Below, piece by piece: positions 45,101 through 53,899 of a DNA stretch of 64,000 nt. The stretch lies in assembly GCA_030062745.1 (NCBI GenBank), contig CP099849.1, forward strand, positions 6,246,586 to 6,310,585, read 5' to 3'. The stretch's first letter is position 1. Each line of letters opens with the position of its first letter. The notes beneath the pieces were generated by a model that was not told where the DNA came from, ran no database searches, and worked only from the letters and a program-made list of their open reading frames with translations. A program made the position numbers and the translations under genes. The DNA is from Capitulum mitella (taxonomy: Eukaryota; Arthropoda; Thecostraca; Pollicipedomorpha; Pollicipedidae).

Positions 45101-48100
45101 AATAGTTGACACGAACGTGACCCATGCCCCCGCAGGAGACTGAGTTCACTGTGAAGAATGTGCAGGTGCGCGGCGGCTACGTGCTGCACATCGGCTCCGG
45201 AGAGGGCACCATCCGCGTCGGCGACGTCTTCGACATCTTCGTCGACCAGGTGAGCCGACTGCCGACAGGCGGCCGAGGAGACCGATTATCCTGAGCTGAG
45301 CTGACCTGAGGCTGTCTCAGCTAAATCGAGCCGAACCAGATCCAGAGTGATGTAATCGGAACTGTGCCTTCACTGCTGGGAATCAGTATTCGTGGAGAAA
45401 AAGCAGTATTATTGGTTTGCAGCGTTTTTTTTTCAACGAATGAAGTACTGATTTGATATTTCACAAGTTGCATGTGTATCGTTGGCTTAACATCACTGTT
45501 TGTTAAAAGTCGTTTTTATATGCGGGAAATAAGTCGGGTTGCGTGTTCTAAAAAAATGTTATATACTCATAAGCCGACAAGTCGGCTGGGCAGACCACGC
45601 ACCACTGCTGCACTCTGTCCTGTCATGGTATTTCGACTCTGGTCGTCTTTGTGGCTCCTGGCCTTGGTGTGAGCTGATCCCTCTTCAGTGACGTCCGTTT
45701 TGGCTCACCTGCCCATCTCTCCGCAGGATCGGCGCAAACTGGTGATGAACAACCACACGGGCACGCACGTGCTGAACTTCGCGCTGCGGCGCGTGCTGAG
45801 CGCCGAGGCCGACCAGAGGGGCTCGCTGGTGGCGCCCGACCGGCTGCGCTTCGACTTCACCAGCAATGTGAGCGGCTCGGCGGGCTGGCGACCGATTGTG
45901 TGCTGTTGATGCGTGTGTGCTTGTGTTTGTGTTTGTGTGTAGGAGGCGGGAGCAGGTGTTGGTGTTCGTTGGAATGTGACCCCCTTAGCCGGACGTACGA
46001 ACAGTGGTGCTGCTTGTCTGTGCACTCGAAGGTCCTGGTGCTAGTTGGCTTGGTGGGATGTGTTTTGCGAGCATGCAACCCCACGGTGTGACGTCACATG
46101 TGATGCCGCGGGCGCACGCCGTTCCTGTGGTTAAGGACAGGTGGGAGTGGCTTGTCGCGTGTACTAATGTGTATTATTGTCGTTATCTATGGGCGCCTAT
46201 CTTGCCGTTGCTTTATTGTTTTGTTTGGAGTGTGTGTATTGCCAGGTACTCGACCCTAGGCCTTGATTGTCATGGGAACACTCAGGACATTGTTGTGAAG
46301 CAGGCTGTATGAATCATACATAATGCTTCACGACTCTGTCACATTCTGTTACCACTCAATGTGATAATGTGTTGGGTCTGAAGCTCGCCTTAAGCCAGCA
46401 GTCGGTCGCGTCTCTGCAATGTCGCGCTGTTCGCGGCCGGCGAGCGGATTCATTAGCCATCCATAACCTTCCGCCTGCAGCACGCCATGAAGCCGGACCA
46501 GGTGCGTCGCACCGAGCAGGCCGCCAACGAGCTGATCGCCAAGAACGGCGAGGTGTTCGCCAAGGACTCGCCGCTGGCGCTGGCCAAGTCGATCCAGGGC
46601 CTGCGCGCCGTGTTCGACGAGACGTACCCGGACCCGGTGCGGATCGTCTCCATCGGTCAGTAGGCGAGTCGCGGTATCCTCCTGCGGTCAGGACCGGTCC
46701 TGTTACCGATAAAGGGACTCGGCTGCTCCACCCGACACCCGTCTGATCTTAATCGATTGTATAGCATCATTTTGTCCTTCACTCATCCTTGCATTTTCAT
46801 TTATACCGTATTTTTCGTGTTATTTCCGCATCGTTGAGTGATTAGTCGCGTCCTCATGATGTCTTCCTCAGCCACCTCGTCCACAGACGCATCACTGCCT
46901 TCGTTGCCGCGTGACTGTTTCCCCTGCCTACACGTCCTACGATTGTCCGTCTCCTCGTGTTCGCCTCCGCCCCGGCACCTCCTTACCACCCTGGCCTCCG
47001 GCCAAGCATGTCCGTCTGTGTTTGACGTCCATGGTTGACGTCCGTGTCCTGACATCCGTCGCCTATCTTCGTCCGCATGCGGGTCGGCGGCCTCTGCGGG
47101 CGTGCGTCGTCCCGCAGTAGCCACCGGTCGCTCCGTGTAACGCTGGCCGGTCTCGCTCGGCAGGCGTGCCCGTCGAGCAGCTGGAGGCGGACCCGAGCGG
47201 GCCGGCCGCCACCGAGACGTCGGTTGAGTTCTGCGGCGGCACCCACCTGCGCCGCGCCGGCCACATCGGCCCGTTCGTCATCGCCTCCGAAGAGGCCATT
47301 GCCAAGGGCATCCGGCGTATCGTGGCGCTCACCGGGCCCGAGGCGCAGAAGGTGCGGGGAGGGGGGGGGGGGGGCTGTAGCGATGGGGCCCTTCAAGAGT
47401 GCGGTTTTGTTCTTATCGTGAGAGTGTAATAATTTTGGATTTTCTCTTGCCGAATGGGATGGATGCAGTGTGCTTTGTGTTGAAGAGTTGAGTAGCATCG
47501 CCCTGACGGGAATGACGGTGTGGTAAGAGTTCTTTTTTCTTTTTACAAGAGAGACGGTTGTTGCATTGGGCCGATGGTAAGAGTTCTTTTTTTAACAAGA
47601 GAGACGGTTGTTGCATTGGGCTGCATGTGCATTTGTTAAGTGTTCCGGTTTTCCTTCGAAATGACATACACAAGCTGCTACCGTAAACTGGCCGTTAACT
47701 GTTCCGTTTTCCTGCCTGACCTCAGGCGCTGAACCGGTCCGCCGCCCTGGAGAACCGGCTGAACACGCTGGCCGAGCAGGTGGCTGACCCCCGGAGCCCG
47801 CTCAGCAGCAAGGAGCTGGTCAGGAGGATCGTCGAGCTGACCGACGAGATCTCGCAGGCCACCGTGCAGCAGTGGAAGAAGGTCGGGCACGGACGCTTTC
47901 CGGCCGCCGTTCGGGCTCCTCACGGCTTTGTCGCGACTGAACACGCAGTCTGTCCCCGTCGCACTGTGTGTTTAATTTGTGCGATCAACTCCCTGCTCTT
48001 TAGAACTATTGGAAGCTCATATTTGTACTATGCGCGTGTATGTGCCCCTGATGCTTGTTTTATACGAGGGGATGTTATATCTGTCAGGGAAGGAGGGAGT

Positions 48101-51100
48101 TACTTTATAGTTTTCCCGGCTCACTCGCTGCACTTCCCCGGCCAGGATGAGCTGCGGACGGCGCTGTCCAAGATGAAGAAGCAACTGGATGACAAGGACA
48201 AGGCCGCCAAGGCAGCCGTCATGACCTCGGTCGTGGAGGAGGCCAAGGCGTTCGTCACGGCCAACAAGGACCTGCCGTGGGTGGTGCGCCAGTTCCACGC
48301 CTACTCCAACTCAAAGGCAAGCCGGCGCTTGGGCTGGGGCGGACTGAGATGGCTGGCCGTCTTCGGCTGCTGATGAGTGCTGTGCTGGATAGTCCGTCCG
48401 TGCTGATTGGTCAGTCGGGACGCCGACGGGCCAATCAGCGCGGTGGACTCGATTTATGGTGTCTCCCCTGCTGGACTGGTTCGTGTGGTTGGGCTGTGTC
48501 CAGCTCTGGCGTGGGGTGTGCTGTATTCTGACCAGCACGTTTGCACGGCTTCATTGCCGCTGCGATCGCACTCTCAGGTCTGCGATGCGCCACCGCGGAC
48601 TGGTCCCGTTGCCCGAACCGAGCGCGTTTTCATGTTGAGTATGCCTCATCTCGTTCGTTTTCTAAACGAAAGGCTACTTACGTGATTTATGCGAAGTTTG
48701 TAAGACAGAAGAATTGCAGTTCAGTCGTCCGACTTGCACTGTTCCTATCCAGATTAGTCTTTCCGAGTGTCTGGGTCGCCGCCCGTCTGCCGTGGGTGTA
48801 GTTGTTATCTGCCCCGTTCGGCGGGTCGCCGCTGTCCGGCGCGGCCCGCGCTCCTGTCCGCTCGTCTGGCCGGTCCGGCCCGCGGCAGTGACGCGCGCCG
48901 TCGCCGCAGGCCCTGGACGCCGCGCTGAAGCAGGTGAAGGCGATCGCGCCGGAGATGGCCGCGCTCTTCCTCTCGGTGGACGAGGACGCCGGCAAGATCG
49001 TCTGCCTCAGCGCCGTGCCGAAGGTGAGTGGTCGGAGCGGCCTTGTCGGCCGGGCGAGTGGGTCGAGCCCACACACTCGGCACGTGTAAACAGTGTCCGG
49101 TTTCCGGTGGCTTGAGAGGAGGCCGCTGGCCGTTTGTTTTAATTTTGTTCGACTGGACCGGTCCTGTTTTGTGGCGCGCGGTTCGGCTCGGGCTAGGTTC
49201 CACTCTGAGCAGCTCGAGTCGGTTCAGATTTTCCCGTTCCTGTTCAGTCCAGTCTAGCCCGTTATCCGTGCGTCTTGTTTCGTATGATGGGACTTACAGG
49301 ACAGACCTCGAGGTCGGTTGAGCGTTCGTTCTGTGAGCGTGAGTAGCAACTAGCAGGTGCTATTCCGTGCCTCCAGACCAGTTGTGTGCCTTCTCCGGGC
49401 GCGACTGGTGTCTGTCCGTGGCGCGCCTGGCCGAAACCGGACTCCGCCGCCTCACTGGCACCGCGGCCGTCTGCTCGCAATGAATCGCGACCCGCGTGTG
49501 GCCGCGGGGCCGCCATTAGGCCCGCGACAGGCGCCGCTCGTGGTGCCCGGCCGCGGCCGTTGCCAACGCTTTGATCACGGTCTCGTTTGACGTCGGTCCG
49601 CGGCCGCGGCGGAGCGACTCGATTGGACCGGCCCACCTGGGTGTCGTGGCAGTCGGGCGCGGCGGCTTTCATGTGCGCGACACGGCCCGAGCGCTGGCGC
49701 CGCGCACGGTTATGTAACGTGGCGTTAGGTTGCGTGATGACGGGGTTTGGACTGCCGGTGTTCGTTTGACGACGGCCGCCCGCCGCCCGCCGCGGAGTTG
49801 GGTGGCGTGCCGGCGCTCGTCCTTGATATTGGCGATTCATTGTGGCCTGACCCGGCTCGGCTGGGAGGGTCTCAGAGGTCTTTTGTCTTGCCTGATCTGT
49901 GCTGACCTTAGGTGAGTATCGTAGAAATCCCTCCCTTCCTCAGGTAACATGAGCCAACTGTTGTCGGCCCCGGCCTGATTCCGGAAGCTTGTCCCCCGAC
50001 GTGACGCAACAGGACCTGACCTGACCTGACCCGATCCAACCCGACTCGACTCAGTCTGACCTGGCATGCCGTGACGTGGCGTGACCTGACCTCACCTCTG
50101 CTGACCTCGTCTGGCTGTGCCCCGCAGTCGGCACTGGCGGCCGGCCTGAAGGCCAACGAGTGGGTGCAGCGTCTGAGTCCTCTGATGGGAGGCCGCGGCG
50201 GCGGCAAGCCGGAGTCGGCGCAGGCCACCGGCACCAACACGGACGCCCTGACCGCCTGTCTGGAGGCGGCCCGCCAGCACGCCCGCGACAAGCTCGGCAA
50301 TGACTCGCAGCCGAAGGAGGTGAGTGGGAGGGCAGGGGAGGGGAGAGGCATGGGGCAGACGGATGGAGAAAGGCGGGAGAACGGGAGACAGCGATGAGCT
50401 GGCGATGGAGATGGGAGAATGAAAGAGGGTCGTTTGGACCTAAATATTTGGAGAATGGAACCAGTTGGGATGGTTGACGGGAGTGGAGGGAGGTTGGCGG
50501 ATGCGAATAGAACTTGGCAAACGAATCGGTCGAAGTGATTGGGGAATGTGGAGAAAAGGTCCTGCACGTTTGATAGATAGGGAAAGATTGTATCGCTCAA
50601 TTCGTTAGCGCTTTGAAAATGTAATTGTCCTGTTCATATGCGTGTAGATCTGGAGGTTAACAATAGTCCCTCACGTTCCCCTCACGGCGCTGGTCCGTCC
50701 GTGTCCACACAGCGTCGCCTCGTCCTCACCAGCCTCGCTCCCCAGGTACCGACCGCCGGTGTCGGCAGCGGCCCGGCGCCGCCGCCGGCCCCCGCCGCCG
50801 TCCCCGCCGACGGCCTCCTGCTGCTGGCCGGCGCCGGCGACCCGCGCGCGCTGCCCTGCCTGATCGCGGCCAGCTACGCCGGCCGCCGGCTGCCGGTGTC
50901 GGACGGGCCGGCGCCGGCGGACGCGCCACTGGGCCGGCGGCCGGCGCTGCTGACGCCGGACGGCCCGCTCTGGGACGCGGGCGCCGCCGCGCTCTACCTG
51001 GCGCCGGAGCAGCTGCGGGGCGGAGCCGCGCCCGCCGGCCAGGCGGCCGTGCTCGCCGCGCTCTTCCAGGCGGCCGAGCTGCGCCAGCTGGTGGCCGGCT

Positions 51101-51390
51101 GGCTGGCGCCCGCCGCGCCGCGCCAGCTCGCCGAGGCCAGCCGCCAGGCGGCGCTGCGCCAGCTGGAGCGGCTCGACGCCCACCTGCGCGACTGCACGTA
51201 CCTGGTGGGCGAGCGCGTGACGCTGGCCGACGTGGCGCTGTGCTGCGCGCTGGTGCCGGCGTTCGGCGGCGCGTTGGGCCCGGCGCGCCGCCGCCGCCTG
51301 GTGAACGTGACGCGCTGGTTCTGCACCATCGTGCACCAGCCGCCGGCGGCCGCCGTGCTCGGCGAGGTGGTGCTCTGCGCCGCCGACTAG
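32482..51390 (+). CDS. AARS1: alanyl-tRNA synthetase with C-terminal GST-like domain, 20 coding exons
   Basis: This class II enzyme charges tRNA-Ala and edits mischarged Ser/Gly. Exons: 32482-32628, 32948-33136, 40051-40196, 40423-40614, 40865-41009, 41410-41555, 42031-42157, 42684-42816, 43340-43464, 43964-44117, 44621-44790, 45136-45249, 45727-45867, 46481-46655, 47164-47351, 47726-47881, 48146-48316, 48910-49023, 50128-50319, 50746-51390. They total 3570 nt (1189 aa), and every junction keeps phase. Residues 1-975 align end to end with human AARS1 (968 aa) from memory. Residues 976-1189 are an extra eEF1-gamma/ValRS-type GST-like module. Motif 3 is GLGLERL (242-248). The editing zinc site is His606, His610, Cys725 and His729. 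No mitochondrial presequence is seen, so the product is cytosolic-type. Intron 2 carries a young BEL/Pao element, and intron 17 uses a GC donor. Confidence 0.93.
33272..33881 (+). repeat. 5' LTR of the BEL/Pao element
   Basis: 610 bp, TG...CA, containing an AATAAA hexamer near 33412. It is essentially identical to the 3' LTR. Confidence 0.92.
34349..39334 (+). CDS. BEL/Pao polyprotein open frame
   Basis: A long frame of 1661 codons holds, in order, the rest of Gag with CCHC-type knuckles (about residues 215-290), the aspartic protease (near 350), reverse transcriptase with a YVDD core (near 770), RNase H (about 950-1060), and integrase with its zinc-binding and catalytic DDE regions (about 1250-1450). 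The order and the YVDD variant fit BEL/Pao. The amino-terminal part of Gag lies just upstream, from about 34027. The end of the frame runs into the 3' LTR. Base composition is near 50% GC, unlike the very GC-rich host exons around it. Confidence 0.9.
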   Translation: MGGGPVESPSSLPKLDIKKFSGDLEDWPAFHESFMAAIGSTGLSDIQKLTYLRSLVVGKAEDVVAGLHLTGANYPVALSLLKERFGREELVVNSHVRKLVQMQSMDSDSLPSLQTFLNNLEYRCRALKALGVDVASHDLILAPLVESKMAPSLAVHFNRQRSDSNPPTLKEIIGFLRSEAMIREKMEYENSCDETKQKKSLGSVHALTTATQKSPQSLCVFCDGKHPSYSCGQQMGVDKRLALLKKAQACFRCLRPGHLSVKCRFRVKCKTCGGMHQTVLCRKALLTGSDAASATIPMTTPPRGKTVSLPTSEEQVIVGCSSSGEASKFVLQTVSAVLKANSGSQRVRILLDTGSQRSFIRKDVSEALGLSQVGKETLVISGVGGVQAASGSSAHKRVELKVSGAKQSLVMQALELDHICSPVNVILGQEVKEKLVAVGICLPIGEDLVASEAVDVLIGADFYWSVVTGRVCRLDKSLVALETIFGWMVSGCVDSVSSPCAVSEATVMFVHTQSCSEDADCQLRAFWEIEAVGINDLDESRKSKLDKVTEITYSDGQYEVTLPWKGTSRPPANFEVAKRRLEKQVDRLQKTPGLLQLYNEKVQSLVSDGYAEFLGDSMEPVADGHYLPHRAVVREQSATTKLRIVYDGSAKCKGRSSLNECLMPGPNLNAKLFDLLLRFRCGEIAICADIKEAFLRVKLSEKDRDFVRFLWVEPSEIDQEPLRFKEYRMRVVVFGLTCSPFLLAATMQHHFARLEELYPDTVQKLKTSFYVDDLIVAVDTVEEGLKLYHESLKVLGDANMELRKWQTNSAELASEFGDKSLEVVRLDSNEQKLAVSKVLGLEWDRETDQFQFAVADWCDDFEFVPFWTKRKILSWCSKIFDPLGFLGPFVIRAKLLMQELWQVGVEWDEPVPAAIVDQLLGWLREINLIRTVRVSRYLFSQARRDDVRVHMFCDASQSAYCAVVYVVSPGQRGKLVASKTRVAPLKKLTLPRLELMAALIGARLAQKVCGLLDLPLSVCRYWSDAQIVLHWVKGSSGRFKPFVSNRVEEIHSLSNPAQWSYCSTSENPADLGTRGLSMAKLVSTDLWWHGPSFLMSGSVGDGHDEVLVNVDDSLEETSRPELKAETQNLVCPVYAVSQVENPILNLARFSSLDRVLRITAYCYMFVDKCLKRCSRTEVHLSAAYMARAKTYWIRKAQADAFCDEVEGLSRGELSVRSKLAPLNPMMDNDGLLRVGGRLDRSELSYENKHQIILPHKARYVELMVMNLHLKLLHAGVRDVMVELRQQYWVPRLRQVVKRIIHGCSVCRRFAARPFTTPTSQLPDFRVTKCAVFDVVGVDFAGPVYFRESQEKGYICLFTCAVTRAVHLELVTSLKVASFLMCLKKFIGRRGLPSVIVSDNARTFKAAANALDNLWDLVDSEEVQQFCASRSVKWDFIVDRAPWWGGFWERLVAAIKSPLRRTFAGKSLTKEEFEVVLCEIEGILNSRPLTYVYSDHQDGEPLTPGHFLSGKRLLGIDRPVQEQKDSTNIPLSDHFRSLEIQRDVFWKYFSKEYLPELSLSRQATETGKMRRIRVGDVVLISDSTGRQNWVTGIVKQLLTGQDGNTRAVIVQTKSGTLKRAVQCLYFLEGDLESNDVAAPDVSAGGVWKNRREVAETSGVPTS
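39282..39891 (+). repeat. 3' LTR of the BEL/Pao element
   Basis: 610 bp. It is followed by the ATTTA target duplication and then the remaining original intron up to the exon at 40051. Confidence 0.92.
42684..47351 (+). CDS. AARS1: AlaRS exons 8-15, linker and editing domain
   Basis: Exons 8-10 encode the helical/linker segments ([42 protein letters not shown]). Exons 11-15 encode the editing domain that hydrolyses Ser- and Gly-tRNA-Ala. It includes [27 protein letters not shown] with zinc ligands His606 and His610, and [11 protein letters not shown] with Cys725 and His729. All four ligands are present, so proofreading should be intact. Borders are canonical GT-AG with consistent phase. Confidence 0.93.
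47726..50319 (+). CDS. AARS1: AlaRS exons 16-19, coiled coil and C-Ala domain
   Basis: Exons 16-17 give the dimerising helices ([22 protein letters not shown]). Exons 18-19 give the C-Ala globular domain, ending [30 protein letters not shown] and then [10 protein letters not shown], where human AARS1 stops a few residues later. Exon 17 ends at a GC donor (TCAAAG/GCAAGC, 48317). Exon 19 has no stop and ends at GAG/GTGAGT (50320). If that donor were not used, translation would add about 25 low-complexity residues and stop at 50397. Confidence 0.92.
49980..50120. repeat. CTGAC-type simple repeat in AlaRS intron 18
   Basis: Imperfect CTGAC/GTGAC units stand just upstream of exon 19. A similar short run (CCTGAG/TGACC) lies at 41330-41400 before exon 6. 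Confidence 0.5.
50746..51390 (+). CDS. AARS1: terminal AlaRS exon encoding a GST-like domain
   Basis: The exon starts after CTCCCCAG in phase 0 and encodes 214 residues ending at TAG 51388-51390. After a Pro/Ala linker, residues 998-1065 resemble the thioredoxin-like half of eEF1-gamma and ValRS ([31 protein letters not shown]). Residues 1075-1185 resemble GST_C, including [15 protein letters not shown] (1126-1140), NVTRWF (1162-1167) and AVLGEVVL (1178-1185); the last two are especially like vertebrate ValRS. No catalytic glutathione-binding residue is evident, so a protein-protein docking role is likelier than enzymatic GST activity. Alternative: a separate small gene starting at ATG 50638, in the same frame. 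The lack of a stop in exon 19, the strong donor and the matching phase favour fusion. Confidence 0.75.
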   Translation, partial: VPTAGVGSGPAPPPAPAAVPADGLLLLAGAGDPRALPCLIAASYAGRRLPVSDGPAPADAPLGRRPALLTPDGPLWDAGAAALYLAPEQLRGGAAPAGQAAVLAALFQAAELRQLVAGWLAPAAPRQLAEASRQAALRQLERLDAHLRDCTYLVGERVTLADVALCCALVPAFGGALGPARRRRLVNVTRWFCTIVHQPPAAAVLGEVVLCAAD

Positions 51391-52380
51391 CCGCCGGACG
51401 GCCTGCCGGACCGACGCCGGCCCGGGTGTTATTTATTGTGGCCGGCCGGCTGGTGTTTGTCTCGGCGCGGTGCCGACGCTGTCGGAAGGGTGTGGTGCTC
51501 AACCTGGTGATAGGAGGGCGTCTCGGTTTCGATACATTGGAGGCAGACAGCAGTGCGTTTCCTGCGGCTTTAGTCCCGCTTAAGAGTGGAAAGACGACTG
51601 GGCACGACGGTCCCGATGTGGGTGCTTTTGATTTGTCAGATGGTGATCGGTTATTGACACAGAAAGAGTCCAAAGACAGGGTCAGGTGATGTTTATTGAG
51701 GGTATCAGCGATGCGAGGTAATGCCCGGTCTTGCTTGCCAAACATTCACGGTCACCGAGCATGACGAATTGGAAGGCCCTGGGGATGGGGGGTGGCAACA
51801 GAACGAAACAGAATTCCCAGCATCGCCAAGTAACTAGGTGAGCGAAATGATACATTATTAAATGGATCATTTGACGTTTAAGAACCAATTGCATCGGCCA
51901 GACATATTTGACCACTTATCGAATTAAGGCCTTTGGAGCCTTTTAACTTTCCCGAAGGCAGCTTGTCATGGAAGGGAAGACAAGCCTATTCATTCGAAGA
52001 TGCCCAACGACGTTCAGCACACCGCTGCAACAAAGGACAGAGTCCCTCATGCCGTCCATTCACTTTCCTGTGTTTGTACGACGAGCACGACGCAGTCCCA
52101 CAGGCAACGAGTTAATGAATGAAAAAGAGTTGTATTGTAATATGTACAGTATGGAATTGGACATGGAACAACAGTGAAATATGCCGTACAGCACCGGAAA
52201 TAAGCACGATAACGGCTATCGGCATATAACGCAATATCACAAGCTGGGGTTTCGGCCGTCGGACACAACCGTGCTCCAAGTCTATTAAAATTCAAAACTT
52301 GTAACATGAATTCTAAGTGCTATAAAGGCATGGCAATACCAAATGTCTGTTTTATCCTGACTGCGCTAAAACATACTACC
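51391..52380. other. AlaRS 3' UTR and following spacer
   Basis: GC-rich for about 60 bases, then balanced. No sense AATAAA occurs in the first 400 bases; the first candidate is ATTAAA near 51857. No further coding exon is seen. Confidence 0.4.
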
Positions 52381-52389
52381 GCGGGGCAC

Positions 52390-53280
52390 GCGCCTCGACC
52401 GGAACAGAAGCAGTGTTGCCTAGCGTCTTCGAGCCCTATGGGTGCGCTAATACTGCGGCGGCACGGCGGGCGCCGGCCGGGCGTGCCAGTGAAGGGTTCC
52501 GCCGGCGGCGGGGGTGAGGGCGGCGTCGGGCCGGCCGCCGCCGCCGGCGCTGGCCCGATTCCCGGCGCCCGGCTGGAACGCCGGCGACGCCGAGAGGAGC
52601 GCCCCTGGCGCGGAGCGCGCCGCAGCCGGGCGCCCCGTCGCGGGCGCGCAAGCGTGAGCGGCGGACCGGCCGCTGCCTGGAATGTCGCCAGCGGGCGCGG
52701 CGCCGGCCGGCCGCCGTTGAGCGTCGGCGCCGGCCGGCCGCGGGCCGCGCACGCGCTCTCGCGCCGGCGCCGCTAATCTCCGAGTCCGTAAGTGGCGCGC
52801 GGCCGCCGCCGGCCCGTTTGATTCGACTCGCTGCTATTGCTCGCGGCGCCGGCGCGCCGCGCCCGTTGAGCTGCGCGCTCCCGCCCCCGCGCGCTCGAGT
52901 ATCACATGCGGCGCGGCCGACTCGCGCCAAATATCACCGTCCGGCAGCCGCGCGCACTCTCGCGCGCCCGCCGCGCGCGGGCGGCGCGCCTCACGAGCCC
53001 GCCAAAACGGGCCGCCGGAGAACGGGCGGGCCGTCTGTATAACAGTGCGCGAACACGGGGCCGCGTCGTTGCGACTCGCGCGCCGCGCCTGCAAACGGTG
53101 CGGGCGGCGCGCCGCGGAGCGTAGTTCGGTCGGCCGCCGCCGGGTGGCGCGCGGCCCGGTTCGGGCCGTCCGGAGAGCAGCGACACGCGGGGCAAACAGT
53201 GACTGCGCGTTGAGCGGGTGAGGGCGCCGCCGGGCCGAGTCTTGACCGCCGGGCGCCGCGCCGCCGGCCGCGCCTCTGCC
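52390..53280. promoter_or_regulatory. CpG-rich island, possible promoter
   Basis: About 0.9 kb of extreme GC and undepleted CpG, full of GGCCGG and GCGCGC. Long frames are open on both strands, as expected for such composition, and none resembles a protein. It could be the promoter or first exon of a gene whose other exons I cannot identify. Confidence 0.35.
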
Positions 53281-53284
53281 GCAG

Positions 53285-53700
53285 CTGGGCCTGCAACAGA
53301 GGCGGGACACGTCAGACGAGTCCGCAACAGAGGCAGAACAGATCGGCCGGGCCTGCGGCAGAGGCAGAGCAGGTCAGCCGGACCTGGAGCGGAAGCAGAA
53401 CAGGTCAGCCGGACCTGGAGCGGAGGCAGAACAGGTCAGCTGGACCTGGAGCAGAGGCAGAACAGGTCAGCTGGACCTGGAGCAGAGGCAGAACAGGTCA
53501 GCTGGGCCTGAAACAGATGTACAGCTCAGCTGGGCCTGTAGCAGATGTATCTGCTGTATCTGCCGAAGACAGGAGACGGTTCAGCGAGCCTGAAGTAGGT
53601 GATGATAGGTCAGTGAGCCTGCAGCAAGAGGAAGACAGGCAAGCTGGGCCCACAGCAGAGGTCAGCCAGGTCACCGGGCCCGGAACAGATAGACCATTTG
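53285..53700. repeat. 31-bp minisatellite
   Basis: The word CAGGTCAG recurs at 53370, 53401, 53432, 53463 and 53494, spaced exactly 31 bases apart. The unit resembles GCAGAACAGGTCAGCTGGAC plus 11 bases. Outer copies are degenerate. 31 is not a multiple of three, so the frames across it are not coding. A different CCGGAAAGGTGAGCC-type repeat follows to about 53880. Confidence 0.85.
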
Positions 53701-53899
53701 TTCACGGAACACAGCGCACTCGCACGCCGAACCTGAGACGGAAAAGGTCGCGTTACATGGGCGGATGATGGAGGGAGGAATCGCGTCCGGAAAAGGAAAT
53801 GTCGTGTTGGACCCGGAAAGGTGAGCCAAAGCAGGGAAAGGGTGATGTCGGAACCGGAAAGGTGAGCCTGGGCGAAGAAAAGGTCGCGTCTCCAAGGCC

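Noticed and set aside
50638-51390. Separate gene starting at ATG 50638 instead of a fusion
   Set aside because: Possible, but exon 19 of AlaRS lacks a stop at its conserved end and has a strong donor in the matching phase. Kept as the main alternative.
50746-51390. First exon of a ValRS gene
   Set aside because: The frame stops right after the GST domain, and no ValRS catalytic exons follow in the next 12 kb.
50726-51745. Reverse-strand frame of 339 codons over the GST exon
   Set aside because: Antisense shadow of a GC-rich exon whose forward frame has clear homology.
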